Of a stretch of 64,000 nt of DNA, positions 9,576 through 21,500 are shown piece after piece. The stretch covers positions 36,677 to 100,676 of the forward strand of contig CAKOGP040000036.1 in assembly GCA_933822405.4 (NCBI GenBank), in the 5' to 3' direction. The position numbers and the translations under genes are program-made. The stretch comes from Cylindrotheca closterium (lineage: Eukaryota > Bacillariophyta > Bacillariophyceae > Bacillariales > Bacillariaceae). The notes beneath the pieces were generated by a model, which worked only from the letters and a program-made list of their open reading frames with translations, had not been told where the DNA came from and ran no database searches. The first letter of the stretch is position 1; every line of letters starts with the position of its first letter.

Positions 9576-10100
9576 TGCTTGCCTACTAGGCCTTACTACA
9601 GAGACGTAGAATGCGTCGATGTAAGGCCCAACAGGGATGTGGAGGGAGGGAAAGAAAGAAATAAACCTTATTTCTTGACGTATACTCGCACACAAGTTCG
9701 ATAAACTGATCGGACTTGGTGTTGCTGAGCAATGCTGTTGTGACAGTCGTTCGACCGTCGTCAGTATGATGAAAGGAATCCAATGATTCGTTCTTGAGCT
9801 TTTGTCTACGTTAGATTATAGACCCCAATGGCGATGAATTAACTAGGACATAGGATGACGAAATGATGATCCCGACCAAAAAAGTGTTTCGTGCGAGATT
9901 GTCTGCGCAATGGAATGCTTCTTCGGCAAGCTCATCTGGCCTGCACACAATAGCCGGGATGACCAAGGCGAAGTTCTGAAGCGTGATTCATTCGTACAAT
10001 GACGGTTGACACAATCTTGCACTCGCATTTCAGTACAAGCTGCAGCAACTGATTCTTTAGCAAATGGAGGGACTTCCTTCCTTGACCTGCTCGTCCTTTT

Positions 10101-12420
10101 TCACTGGAAGAATCTTGTGAGAGTAGTCGACGACTCTATTACTAATCGTCTTTGTTCTCCTGCTTCCTTCCAAGTGACCAGCGTGATCAGAGTTGCTCCA
10201 ATCATCGCCATTACTCCAAACCCTGCAATCATCGAGTCTAGCTTTTTGTTGGCATTTGGAACCAATTTTGAATGGATCAGCGGTGGAAAGACAAAGGCTA
10301 GCGGACATCCCAAGAGACTACCCATGAGAGAAACCACCTTGCCCAGATTGTCCTTTTCCATTTGGGCAATAAAGGCCAGGAGAACAATCACGACCGCAAC
10401 CACCAGACGGCGCCTGTTGGAGTCCAATTGCACCACAATATCCGTGTCCCCCTGCAAGTGTGTTTCGTAGGTTTGGACAATAATTTCCAAGGCTGGAAAT
10501 ATTTGAAGTGGAAAGGTAAAGACGACCGCCACACTGTAGGCCAGTTGCACCATGGTGGCCAAGATTCCTTCTGGCAAGGAGGTTGTGAGTACGGTAGAAA
10601 CATCATCCCCAAAAGCACTCCAGCACAAATATCCAAAGACAGTATAGAACAAGACAATGGAGGTAATCGTTTGGTTGTAAAGAACGGGAAACCGAGTCGC
10701 GGCATCGGGAACTTCCAACGCTTCTTGTAGAGGAAGACAGAGCGTGATGGAACCCTCAAACAGTAGCACCTGAAAGAGAATACATATACAATGCCATGAG
10801 CAGAATGAATAAGGATTAGCCTAACATGGCCGATGCATGCATTCCACCTCAATATCAAAATGAATTTCAGTTTCAGTATCAGTTTCAGTTTCAACGTACA
10901 CTTGTCCCAATAAACAAGTACCAATGATCATTCCACGGACTCAAATGCCGAATGGCCGGAACGGTGTATTCCTGTTCCCACATGTCGTCGTCATAATTTT
11001 CGTTTTCCGCTCCTTCCCCATTATTATTGTTATTATTATTATAAGAATTGACGGCATCGGCCGCCCCTTGCACCATGCTGTATTCCGCCGTATAATATTC
11101 GGTCGCCAAAAAGAGACAGGCCGCCAATCCAAATCCAATGAGACAGGTCGCAATTACATTGGTAGTGACCAATTTGGAAACGTTGCGGATCGATGACAAT
11201 GGAATTTCAATCACCACCATACCGACGAGACAAATCCAAAAGGGGATTTCGAGCTTGGTCATTTTGTGAATGGAGGTCGATAGATTGTGCGGCACAAAAA
11301 TGACTATGAAAAAGGTAGAAGAGCATGATAGGCATGTATGAATGGTGAGACACAGAGAAACAAAGGTATACAGGACCACCACACATCAAACCCGCATATA
11401 ACATTCTCCTTCATATATACTCATACTAATCAATGCACGTACAAATGCAAATACAACCACAATCAAATCACACTTACAATAGGTCAAACATACTCCAAGC
11501 TGCATCAATGTAATTCCAGTCCGGACAATGCTTTCTCCTAGATCCCCATAGGCCATTCGTGCCAGCTTTGAATAGGAAATACTCGTCGTTTTGTCTGTTG
11601 CCGGCGATGACTCCACGTCGTATATCGTAACCTCTTTGTCATTGCTGCTGCTGTTTTCGCTACAAACTGAATCAGCGGCGGAAAGTTGCTTATTAGTATT
11701 CCGTCGTTTGGTAATGGTGGGGTGGTGTTGGGAAGAAGAGGAAGCAACAGCAACAGCAGCAGTATTTGTAGGGGAAGTCTGACCTACTCCTCCTTTGGCC
11801 GTCAGGTTTGTCATTTCAAATTCCATGTACGAATTGTAACCATCCTCTTGTTGTTGTTGTTGTTGTTGTTGCTGTGAATCTCCTCCCGAAGAGGAGGATG
11901 GAGAAACAGCCTCTGGTTGTTTCCGCCGTCCTGGTTGCGATTGCACGACATACTTCCATGTGGTCAGCAGACGATTGGCCGTGAAGAGGTACAATGCCGT
12001 ACAGACCCAGAGTGCAATAATGGCAAAGGCATAACCTGCATCGGCAAAGGAATGCGGCAAATACAAAATGGCAGGACCCACCATGGCCTTGATGATTCCA
12101 AAGACGGCAGCCGTGGTGGTACCGCCTGAAACTTCATGATGATGATCAACATTATTGCTTTGGTGGTGGTTGCTGTTGCCTAGCAATGGAGCTTCGTTGA
12201 CAGCATTAGTTTGCGGAGGAGAATATTTCGATTTGTCTTCTTTGCTCCCAGTCAATTCCAGGGTTGGTCGCATCGTGTCGGTGAAGGATACTGCACGATA
12301 CTGTAGGTGCGGTGTTGAATAAAAACAGTGATGATGCGAAGATGAGAGATTATTGATTCCGCAAAGATGGAATTCCGATGCCAACTTTGGGAGAACCAAC
12401 CCGGATATCAATTGATTCAT
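10101..12420 (-). CDS. Amino acid/auxin permease (AAAP/SLC32-36-38) transporter
   Basis: Three exons: 11478-12420, 10900-11303 and 10101-10769, giving 671 aa. Introns of 174 and 130 nt have GT-AG ends and restore frame exactly; the first junction yields CLTYFIFVPHNL and the second FIGTSVLLFEGS, both typical of AAAP carriers. The first helix block is TTAAVFGIIKAMVGPAILYLPHSF. Later helices include IPFWICLVGMVVIEIPLSSI, ITSIVLFYTVFGYLCWSAFG and LAYSVAVVFTFPLQIFPALE. Two long low-complexity inserts (poly-Gln and Ser/Thr-rich between helices 2 and 3, Asn-rich in a later loop) make it longer than usual. Function: proton- or sodium-coupled amino-acid transport in plasma or vacuolar membrane; substrate unknown. 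The start at 12420 precedes another possible Met, MRPTLEL. Confidence 0.88.
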
Positions 12421-12538
12421 TCGACTACTTTCATGGATCGTTCAAAATGAGTATTGAATATTATAGTCCTCTAGACACTTATTTTATATATACTGTGCTA
12501 CCCATCCCAATACAACCATAACCTATCATTCCATCGAT

Positions 12539-13011
12539 ATGATCCTGCAAATCAACAGTGATGATTCATAGCTCACTGAAGCCAAAGCCTAGAGTCGTGT
12601 TGGTAGTCATTTCTGTCTTGGATGCGGTGCCTGCCAGATTTTATCCCAGATTGCGCCCTCAATAATGATCCTGTCCTTGCCATTGCCAAGATCTTCTGCA
12701 ACGTTGTATCCTGCGCCATTGAAGCTGAGGTAGACTACCTGTTCTACAATTGCAAAGGAGCTGCTCCCCTACGCCAGATGTTTCATTGGGACGGGCCAAC
12801 CAAACCTTCAACTTGGCCACACCAGTTCAAGTCGACAACTCTACAGCGCCATGGCCATTTCGAATCAAAGTTCTAAACAAGTGCAGTCAAAAGAAAAGCC
12901 TTTGACATGTGTCGTTATTGCGTCCAAGATCGTGCCAAGCAAGGCCGATATCACAGCTATTGGGCGCCTAATCGAACAATGCTAGGCGATGGATCTTTGG
13001 CAAATGTCTAG
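12539..13011 (+). mobile_element. Decayed Ty1/Copia RNase H / 3' pol relic
   Basis: Translated pieces match the order of the Copia-type RNase H domain found in diatom CoDi elements. LQINSDDS then LTEAKA-SRVGSHF (frame 2, two stops) is followed after a frame change by PVLAIAKIF..VSCAIEAEVDYLFYNC (frame 1). After an in-frame stop at 12874-12876, KRKAFDMCRYCVQDRAKQGR and SYWAPNRTMLGD follow, ending at a stop at 13009-13011. These correspond to the Asp of the active site, the AEAE helix and the H-W-x-R...YW end block. The element is dead. No LTR or integrase was found. It lies just downstream of the CR-type gene. Confidence 0.72.
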
Positions 13012-13222
13012 GGTGTAATAAGCTGATGGACATTTGTTTTGGTTCCGCAAAATAAGCAATGGGGTAACAGCGTGCTACACAACTATTGGCACTATGGTTA
13101 TTGCCCTATTCAACCAAAGTTATCTGCGACAAGGTGCCGAGGGAAGGTCAGTGCTCCAAAACTGAATGAAGAGAACGCCATGAGCAAAATATCACTGCGC
13201 TGGACCCATGGGCTGGAACTCT

Positions 13223-16038
13223 TTATCGCAATATTATCGTCTGGTAACCCTCTTGAGATTCCCTCGACACCTTGTCCACGATCGCTTTGGAAAAACGAGC
13301 AGTTTCAAGATCTGCAAGTCCTACCACCGTAGAAGCCGTGTTGTGGGAGAACCGCAAAGCCGAAGATGACTCTGCAGATGGCTGGTCAAGGCCAACTAGC
13401 AACAACATGCATACTCCAGTCTCAATGCCTGCGGCTTCGAAGATTTTTTCCATTGCCTCGATTGCACTTTCACGTTGCTTCGGACGGTATGTCAATCGAT
13501 TTTTCACGCTTACCAACATGGGACAGTAGTGCAAAGTCCCGTCCAAAGTGTACTGCAATGGTACCACCATGTCGTACGCTTGGCAAGAAGCCTGCGCATA
13601 CGATGCTCGTCCACCAAGATACCAATGCCTGAGAAGCCCGCTATCCTGAATTTCTTTCAAACTGTGAAGTAGATGATGCCGACAGACTTGGATGAAATTG
13701 ACACTTGCCTTTTCTTCCCCACTGTTGAAAGCAGTTTCACAATCAGCACCTTGGCTTTGTTGCAATCTTCCAATCCATTTCTCTAGTGGAACAGACAGCT
13801 GAGTGAGACCTGGCGATTGTTCGTACCTCAACTCGTCTACGCATGCCAGCATGTAAAAGGCAGCTGCAACCTCGCCGACATCGCCCTTTTGAGGACGACA
13901 CAACGCAGAAGAGTAAATCTTGATGGCCTTCTCGGACCAAACTGATGCGTGCTCGCCACACCTCGTGTGGATCCAATCGTCCCTCCCAAAGATATTACAG
14001 CCCTCAATCATCTGTGTCATTGCTAGCATGCGCAAACCGGATCAGGAAGAAATGCAATCTCGGCCACTGCGGCCTGCTCCGGCGAAAAGTATGTCAAATG
14101 GGCGTATCCCGAAGCCACTAGTTCTGATGCGAAATCAGACGACACTTGACCCCTTTGCAGCCGCGTCGCCAAGAGCGAATAATACTTCTGTAATGACAGC
14201 TTTTTGTCCTCGCCCCTCATTCGCAACAAGATATTGCCGAGTGCATCCTTCAACTCTCGCCTTAGATGCATCCGTCCGAACAGGGCGCGTCCGTATTGAG
14301 TGGCAACATCAAACTCCGTAATTATCTCATTTCCGTTGTCACGGAGTTCACCTGCATTTCCAAACTTGGTTCCATCGGTGCGTGAAACAAGACCTGTCGT
14401 CGTAATCTGGTAGCATGGAGGATAAAGCTTGGTTCCTCCAACGTACTTTGCGTTTGCACTTCTGGAGGTAGTCGATGGTTTTGGTTCCGAATAGTAGTTT
14501 GCTAATCTGGTCGTCGTCCCCGCAAACACGCCAACCACGCTGGAATCGCTGGGCCTATTGGACAATCGAAGCCACCACCGAATGCAGCGGAAATGCCATC
14601 CGTCATCCCTCTTTGTCAGGTGCTGGGAATCGTCAAAGAGAAATACAATTTTTTGGGGGTTTATTCGGAGTAAAGGTGTTCAATTTGTGAACAAGTTCGT
14701 CTCGACCTGGACCATCCACTGATATTTTGCTTATATCCAAAGTCCTGGAAAACATACTCGAGCCGCCTTCAGCCATCATTTCTACAGCGCTCCCGTCATG
14801 GCAGAGAATGAGTCCAACATGGATACCGTCGGTCTTGTCCATCATCTTTTTGTATTCGTGCATCAACTTGGTCTTGCCAGTGCCACTAGATTGTACTAGT
14901 GGAAAGTACGGAGCCATATACTCTTTTGAATCAATGATTTCCCAATCAAAAAGTTTGTCCACTCGAGCCGCGAATGCGTTCAAGTCTCGTTTGTATATTT
15001 GTATAACATGTGGCTGTCTTTGATGTCGTAGTCAATGCCTGCCACCCGCTTTGATTGATATGGTGCATCATTCAAGAATCTAGCCAAGTCGATCTTAAGA
15101 TATTTTTGAGTCGCTTTGACAAAATCTTCATTTTCTTTCAAACCCTCGATCAGTAGAGAGGTAGATAACCTCTTCTGCTTGTCAGTAATGTCATCCTTGA
15201 ACCATTCGTCCTCATTGGTGATGTAGTCTCCAAGTGTTTTGTCATCATAAGGTGGAATACTGTCCGTTGTCTCTTGACTGCTCCGACCACTGCTAGTGCT
15301 TATCGTGTCATCATCCTTCGAATCGGTACGTTTGATTGGTTTCCGATTGCCTTCGTAATAGTTTTTGTTGTTTGTGTCATCATCATTTCGTAGCGTAGCG
15401 AGGCCATCGTCTGCGGTGCTATCATCCTCATTCTGAGCATTCTGAGGAGCTGGCATGTGCCGTTGTATGATTGGTTTCACGTCGGTAACAGCGACTTCGC
15501 CGACGGCCGTCAAGGGCGCTTTGTCAAACGAGGTTGGTCGAATGGACAATACTTTGCGTTTGGTAGGATCCTCAATAGGTACCTTTTCCAAGACGTTGTC
15601 GGCATGCTTGAAACGAACAAAGGTGTCTACACAGCAAGAAGTGTAAGGCATACTGCTGTGCACAAATCAATATCCTTGCCAAGTTCACAAAAACTGCATG
15701 ATAGTACGCTTACTGTCATCCAGAATTTCAAGAATGTCGGTGATTGGACTGACACCGAGCAACGCAGCTGCTCTAGGAATGACCGTGGATGAAAACTTGG
15801 TGGATGTTCCCAAAACGACACTGCAGTCATTGACGGACGCCACACTCTCTATCGCCAATGCCACACTCTCGGCCAATGTGGCTTCGAGTGGCACGTGATA
15901 CACCTTGCTGACACCCTCAACTACTAGCAATTCAATGTTTTGTCCAAAATACTGAGCAGCAGTGACGGCACTTGGGTTTGACCGGAACTGACGCTGCCTT
16001 TCAAGGGCTCGGACAGAACCAAGGTGGAAGTCCAGCAT
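13223..16038 (-). pseudogene. ETF-alpha fragment fused to Crinkler/RHS-type NTPase-nuclease, frameshifted
   Basis: Exon 1 (15714-16038) and exon 2 (to 14980), joined by an 87-nt GT-AG intron (15627-15713), encode an electron-transfer-flavoprotein alpha N-domain: SNPSAVTAAQYFG, TVIPRAAALLGVSPITDIL, then TFVR and KVLSIRPTSFD. The FAD-binding ETF C-domain is absent. A D/N/S-rich linker leads to a P-loop NTPase with Walker A SSGTGKTK (about 14869-14892) and Walker B FLFDDSQ (about 14632-14649). The C-terminal part has the PD-(D/E)XK-like marks GDVGEV (about 13870-13887) and VSVKN (about 13500-13517). This NTPase-plus-nuclease layout is that of CR (Crinkler/RHS) proteins. The frame changes near 14980-15005, near 14648 (a T6G5 run on the plus strand) and near 14030, so as read the gene is broken. 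A TTCAATTAG acceptor-like site lies right before the ATG at 16038. Confidence 0.7.
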
Positions 16039-16687
16039 CTAATTGAAGAACAAAAAGCAGTCTTGGTGGCAATTCGGGATACATACTGTTTGTGGTTGCA
16101 TGTGTTTGCGTGAGTGTGTGAGGAGACTTTTGCTCGCTTTTTTAAATTGACAAAGAACAGAGCTGAAGCGGCTTTATCTTTGTGCAGTTACCGGGCTCTT
16201 CATCTTTGGTAGTTTTGGTTGGAAGATGCGGTATATCTCATCTCCATGTATATCCTTCCGTGTCTGCAGTTTATGTATTTATTGCATCATCTTCACATCA
16301 CATCGCAACCGCTTTCGGTCATATTTTCGTTCCGTTCGTTTCGCTCGGACGACTGGTAGACCGGTCTGACTGATGTACGTGGGCATATTTCAATTTCGTG
16401 TTGGTCGAATGGGTCGGTTGAAGGATGTTGAAACCTTCGCTTCGTTCATCGCATGCTCATCGCAGTTTACAAGCTGTAACCGCAAGTCCAATCAATCAGT
16501 TTATCGATCTGTGTGCGAGTATATTGAAGATGAAAAGATGAAATAATAATAAGGTCAATATTTCTACGCGCATAAAATATATCTGACTGAGAGCCATTTA
16601 TTTTCAGCTATACAATATATCACCATCACCATCACCATCACCATATTTTATACAATAATATATTAATATTAGCTACAAACAGCACCC
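16039..16687. promoter_or_regulatory. Divergent intergenic region with CAT-triplet microsatellite
   Basis: It separates the minus-strand chimeric locus from the plus-strand JmjC gene. An (ATCACC)n tract lies at about 16619-16644, 45 bases before the JmjC start, in AT-rich DNA with TATA-like stretches. No gene was seen. Confidence 0.4.
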
Positions 16688-18145
16688 ATGTCCGCTTCTC
16701 CGGTCCGATGGGCAGCACCTCGAAGAATTGTCAATCGCCTGACAAAGCGTTTTACCAGGGACCTACTGCAAATGGTGGAGAACAACAATACGTCGCCTCA
16801 CGACGTGCTGTCCCGATTTCCAACCTCCGCTCGCTTGACCGTGAAACAATCGACCAATCGGTTCTTCATGTACGAAGAACACGCACCCAACAAGATTCAA
16901 GACGACGATCCAATGACACCTACCATTACCACGACGCCAATGGAGCTTGCCGATTTGCTAGCCAACAAGGATGATGCTGATGATGATGACGATGCTGACT
17001 ATCATTACTATTGGACCAGCCCCATTTCATCCGTGGCTCCAACCCTTCTCCAAGACGAATTTCATTGGTACCAACAGCTCCATCATCACGATGAAAATGG
17101 TGATGACACTACACTGGATCCTTCCATTCATCAACGATTGGATCCACGCGGACCTTCCTTGTGGATGGGAACCTTTGGGTCGGGGACCCAGTGCCACTAC
17201 GATGTCGCCAACAATGTCATTTTGCAGCTCCACGGAACGAAACGAATTCGCTGCTTTCCTCCGCATGTGGGTGTCACGCATTTGCATGTATTTCCAGATG
17301 CCCATCCGAGGGCCCGCAAGTCTCAAGTCAAGTTCGAGACTGATGATCATGATCATGATCATGATCAAAGCCACAATAAGGAGGTGGCCAAGAACCAGCA
17401 ACAACATTATCCTCATTTTGACCAAAAGAATCCGCCCCAACCATTCTTGGACATTACCTTGCACCCTGGAGACGCCCTAGAGATTCCAGCCTTTTGGTTC
17501 CATCATGTGGAAAATGGAATCACTTCTACTACTACTACTACCACTATACGTCGTCCTCATCGAAACGAAGAACAAGAACCATCGGTGTCTCTCAATAGCT
17601 TTGTACTGTCGGAACCCATGATGATTGCACAACAAATATTTCAAAAGGCGAGTCAACCCATGATGCGGTACAATGTAAGTTGTACAACCGAACAAGTCCC
17701 GGGAGTCTTGCGTGGACTTGGAGTGGCACTGGTTCAGAGTTTGGGACTACTACCACCATGCAATGATGAGAATGACGACGAAGCAGCCGCCGTGGCCTAT
17801 ATCCAACGAAACTTGCTGGACGCTAGGTACGCACCGCTAATGGTGTCATGGACGACGAACGAAGAGTCGAATGGTGCCAGTGGTACAAATACAAATATTC
17901 GTGTACCAATCACGGACGAGCAACAACTGGCCATAGAAACCTGTATCAAGAGTATACGTTCTGACTTCGAAGATCTCGTCATGAAGGAGGAGGATAGGAT
18001 TGATGACAACAACAACGACAATGAAGTGTTGGTTGATAGAAATGGCATTGTCGTCTTGGTCGCCTTGCACTTGTTGGAACTTTGGGCGGTGCAAATGGTG
18101 GGAGCGTCTTCTGTCTACGATGCATGGAAGAAAGCACTACTATAG
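16688..18145 (+). CDS. JmjC/cupin_8-type Fe(II)/2-oxoglutarate oxygenase-like protein
   Basis: 485 aa, single exon. The cupin core has an HxD pair at H170/D172 (QCHYDVANNVILQLHG), then GTKRIRCFPP, LHPGDALEIPAFWFHHVENG with the distal His at about 272, and VSLNSF. The arrangement is that of the JmjC-like cupin_8 group (TYW5, HIF1AN, JMJD7 relatives), which hydroxylate proteins or RNA using iron and 2-oxoglutarate. The Fe ligands H..D...H are present. A D/H/Q-rich insert with a GATCAT repeat (about 17341-17367) splits the core. The substrate is unknown. The start follows immediately after an AT-rich leader and agrees with coding character. Confidence 0.75.
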   Translation: MSASPVRWAAPRRIVNRLTKRFTRDLLQMVENNNTSPHDVLSRFPTSARLTVKQSTNRFFMYEEHAPNKIQDDDPMTPTITTTPMELADLLANKDDADDDDDADYHYYWTSPISSVAPTLLQDEFHWYQQLHHHDENGDDTTLDPSIHQRLDPRGPSLWMGTFGSGTQCHYDVANNVILQLHGTKRIRCFPPHVGVTHLHVFPDAHPRARKSQVKFETDDHDHDHDQSHNKEVAKNQQQHYPHFDQKNPPQPFLDITLHPGDALEIPAFWFHHVENGITSTTTTTTIRRPHRNEEQEPSVSLNSFVLSEPMMIAQQIFQKASQPMMRYNVSCTTEQVPGVLRGLGVALVQSLGLLPPCNDENDDEAAAVAYIQRNLLDARYAPLMVSWTTNEESNGASGTNTNIRVPITDEQQLAIETCIKSIRSDFEDLVMKEEDRIDDNNNDNEVLVDRNGIVVLVALHLLELWAVQMVGASSVYDAWKKALL

Positions 18146-18611
18146 ACTAGGTGCTGCTATCTCTTTTTATTTCGTGGATTATTGGGCAATACTATTGAAG
18201 TCAAGAAAACTGCCAAACAGCACCTAACAAGTCCTCCTGGAAGCACTCACTCATTAGACAAGGTAGACCCAATGGCATGGAGCGAATGGGAACCTTTTTC
18301 GGATGAAATTGTGAAGACCACGATCGAATGATGAATGAATTTTAAAATCATGATGAGAAGAAGGCAATTGGAGACAAAGCATCACCTACAGAAGTTATTG
18401 CAAAAGTACTGTTCTTTGTGACACAAGTCAGAAATTTTATTGGTTCGCTGAATTGGAAATGAAACAGAAGGAGTAAGGTAGTGGTAGTAGTAGACCGGTT
18501 GTATTGAAAAGCAAGGAAACGCAACATACTATTAGACTCATTCGACTAAACTAAATCGTGTGATATATGATATGGTGTATAATACATCATGACCATCATC
18601 ATCGTGGAGGA
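18146..18611. other. Intergenic gap, no gene seen
   Basis: AT-rich sequence between two plus-strand loci. No coding similarity or notable repeat was recognised. Confidence 0.5.
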
Positions 18612-21115
18612 ATGATGATGCCAGCTTCATCAAGGTTACTGGTTTTAGTAGCTGCTCTGAATTATCAAGGGACCATTGGCTGGTGCGAGGTTCTCTTCTA
18701 ACGTGATATGCAGACCCGCCAATACTAATGATAATCCCGATCGATTGTTCTTGTCAGCACTAAAAAACAACAATGACTTCCATACTTCACCAACCACTAC
18801 GATTGCAGCGAAAAACACACTAACAACAGAGCAAACGGAAAAGCTTCTAGCTGCACAATCATTTATACCTGACTCGTCCACAGGGACAGTTTTTAAAGGA
18901 GAAAAAATTCGTGATTTCTCACATCCAAAGGCGTCGCTACAAAAGACAATAAGTCATGCAATAAGTGATCCGTTGCCGTTTGAGAATGACTTTAAAGACA
19001 AATGTACCAAGTGTGGTGTGGTGACTACCATCTTTGATCCTACAGAAGCTATTTCGAGAGTCTCAAACTTGCCTGAATGGTGTTTGGTGGTGGTAGCAGA
19101 TACCAAAACACCTGATGATTACATGGAAAAGTTCAAGACATTGGGTGGTTCAGAAGGATCCACATTTTTCTTTTCGGTGGAACGCCAAAAGAAATGGGAG
19201 CGACTTGATGGACCTATCGGTGCCTTTGTTAGAGTAATGCCCTGGAGGCACTTTGGCCGAAAGAATTTGGGGTATTTGTTTGCGATACTTCATGGGGCAG
19301 ATTTCTTTTTTGATTTTGACGACGACAATTATATCAAAGTGGACGAGTCAACAGGCAAGCCCGTTGAAATCCTTCCATCAACGACAGTACTCGATAATGT
19401 GATGGTGGCAATGTCGGGGCCAACAGCTTTCAATCATCATCCAATGATGAAGCCATCGATCCCGGCTCCATCTTGGGCTCGTGGTTTTCCTTGGGAATAC
19501 ATAAAGGACGAAGCAACGGAAGGGGAGCCAGCCTTTAGCCAGTCGATACCATTTGTTTCCAAATTGAACTCCATCGGAGTGATCCAGTTATTGGCCGATG
19601 GAAATCCTGATGTTGATGCCACCCATCGATTGATGAATGACATTCGACAACAGTGAAGGTGCAACAAACGTCCTTGTTCCAAAGCACGCGTATAGCCCAT
19701 ACAATGCTCAAGCTTCAATTCATACACAACCTGCCCTTTGGGCAACGTTACTTCCTACAACCGTCCCGGGTCGTGTTTCGGATATTTGGAGATCGTATTT
19801 TGCTCAGTGCATTTTTGCTGACTCGAACCTTCGACTGGTCTTCTCACCTCCAAAGATTGAACAAATACGAAACGACCACGACATTCTGGCTGACTTTGCG
19901 GCTGAAAACGACCTTTACACGAAAAGTGGAAAGTTGATTGATTTCCTATCTAGTTGGGACTCTGAACATCTCCATTTTCCCCAGCGAGTGGAACAGCTAT
20001 GGATTGATTTATACGAAAGATCATACATTGAATTGGATGATGTCGTGGCGTTGCAAAAGTGGCTGGAGGCATTGATCACAATGGGATACAAGTTTCCCGA
20101 GTTGAAGCCTAGATTCCGTAACGTCGCACTGATGGGTCAGTTCAATTTTGCAGACTTTCCCAACAGCATGACTCAAATCATGATGTGGAGTCAGAAGATG
20201 AGAGAGCGCTTTCAAACAACCATTGCTGCAGCTCCACTCAACAAAACCCAATTGGCGTACTTAGAGACACATCGTATAGACGCCATACCAGCCAGGGATT
20301 TGAAACTGAGAAAAAGGGATCACCTAGGTTTCTACAACCCGCTTAGCAACTTGATGAGGACTTTGCTGCGCTTTGAAAACTCGTCGACGATTGAGGCTGT
20401 GCTTTATGCCCATGATGACGCCCTGCTGAACCTAACCGAGCTATCAGAAGGAAAGTATCCTTTCCCGACCGACAAGATCGCCAATCGAATAAAGGGCGAG
20501 CTTAGTAATGCCGCATTTGTTGATCTAAGGACCATGCCTGATAGAGCAAAAGCAAGGACACTTTCCCATCGCGTTTTCCCCAATGGCACAATAAGTGATA
20601 TCGACAAGACGATTTTTGTGAACACATCAAGCGAGTTAAAGAAGCAAATCCCAAGTCTCCACGCAAAGTACAAACAATGGGGGCATTACTACTGCGCGCC
20701 AGGACAGCAGCAAATGGCGATGGACCCTGAATTTGCAATGTACCTTGACCCAGATGGTTCAGCATGGTTCCCATTTCACACACAATCTGATTTTCTCATC
20801 GTACCAACAAAATATGCCAAACCGTTCACAGAAGCGGCAACCATGCACCTGAAACATTTTATTTGGATTGAGTGTGCTTTCGGGAAGATCGTGGATATTC
20901 TTCAGCAGCAGCTGCAAGCACCTACCCGACTGGTGAAACTCTGCACTGGCTTTGGAGATAGACGGGGCAGATGGGATGTGATTAACAATCACGACTGCCA
21001 GTCTGAGAGCGTGGCCGTGTTTCACCCATTCAAAATTAGAGGTCGATTTGACGAGTTTTGGGCGCATGCCGACGAAATCAATTTCCCTGCTTACAGTAGC
21101 CGGGGTAAAAATTGA
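18612..21115 (+). pseudogene. STELLO-like (DUF288) glycosyltransferase, split over three frames
   Basis: The locus begins with a signal-anchor-like start (three ATGs from 18612, MMMPASSRLLVLVAAL) in frame 3. The homologous protein then continues in frame 1 (about 18676-19656) and frame 2 (about 19640-21115). Frame 1 carries WCLVVVADTKTPDDY, FGRKNLGYLFAILHGADFFF and the acidic FDFDDDNYIKV motif. Frame 2 carries YSPYNAQASIHTQPALWATL and GRVSDIWRSYFAQ. These are the hallmark blocks of plant STELLO Golgi proteins, and the combined length (about 800 aa) fits. The frame break at 19640-19656 is a single-base shift without intron signals; the N-terminal break is near 18680-18715. It may be a recent pseudogene or assembly errors. 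STELLO proteins assist cellulose synthase in plants; a role here is unknown. Confidence 0.68.
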
Positions 21116-21261
21116 ACAAGGATACTTTTAGTGATGCAATTCTAGTGGTCGTGATATTGGAGTCCCTGCACACAAAACAAGCGCAGATGGGCACAAGGTG
21201 ATATCAATGGCTCGTCCGGGCAAGAAATGTTTGGATCCGCTCCTCGACCACATTGATACAC

Positions 21262-21500
21262 CTCGGACCGTCATCTTGCATAGACGGATACAGACTCTTC
21301 CACTCCATGCCAGCTCACCCGCTTATGGAATCGATGATATCCCATATTCGGCACCTATAATCAATTGGACAACTGACCGTGCAAGAATGGAAAAAATGTG
21401 AAATCGTGAAAGCAGTTTGGTTCAATTAACCACTTGCGCCTACCTTAGTTCATAAAGAGAGACAGCTACTGTAGGAGCTAGTGCGTTGTATTAGCTCCAT
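21262..21500. repeat. Dispersed repeat family R2, copy 1
   Basis: Begins CTCGGACCGTCATCTTGCA and is alignable to 28524-28803 with indels. Shared blocks include CACTCCATGC, the ASSPA coding block and GTATTAGCT. It lies 147 bases after the STELLO-like locus. Confidence 0.7.

Noticed and set aside
10006..10470. Plus-strand frame over the transporter
   Set aside because: Antisense shadow of the last transporter exon; the minus strand has clear AAAP helices and spliced junctions.
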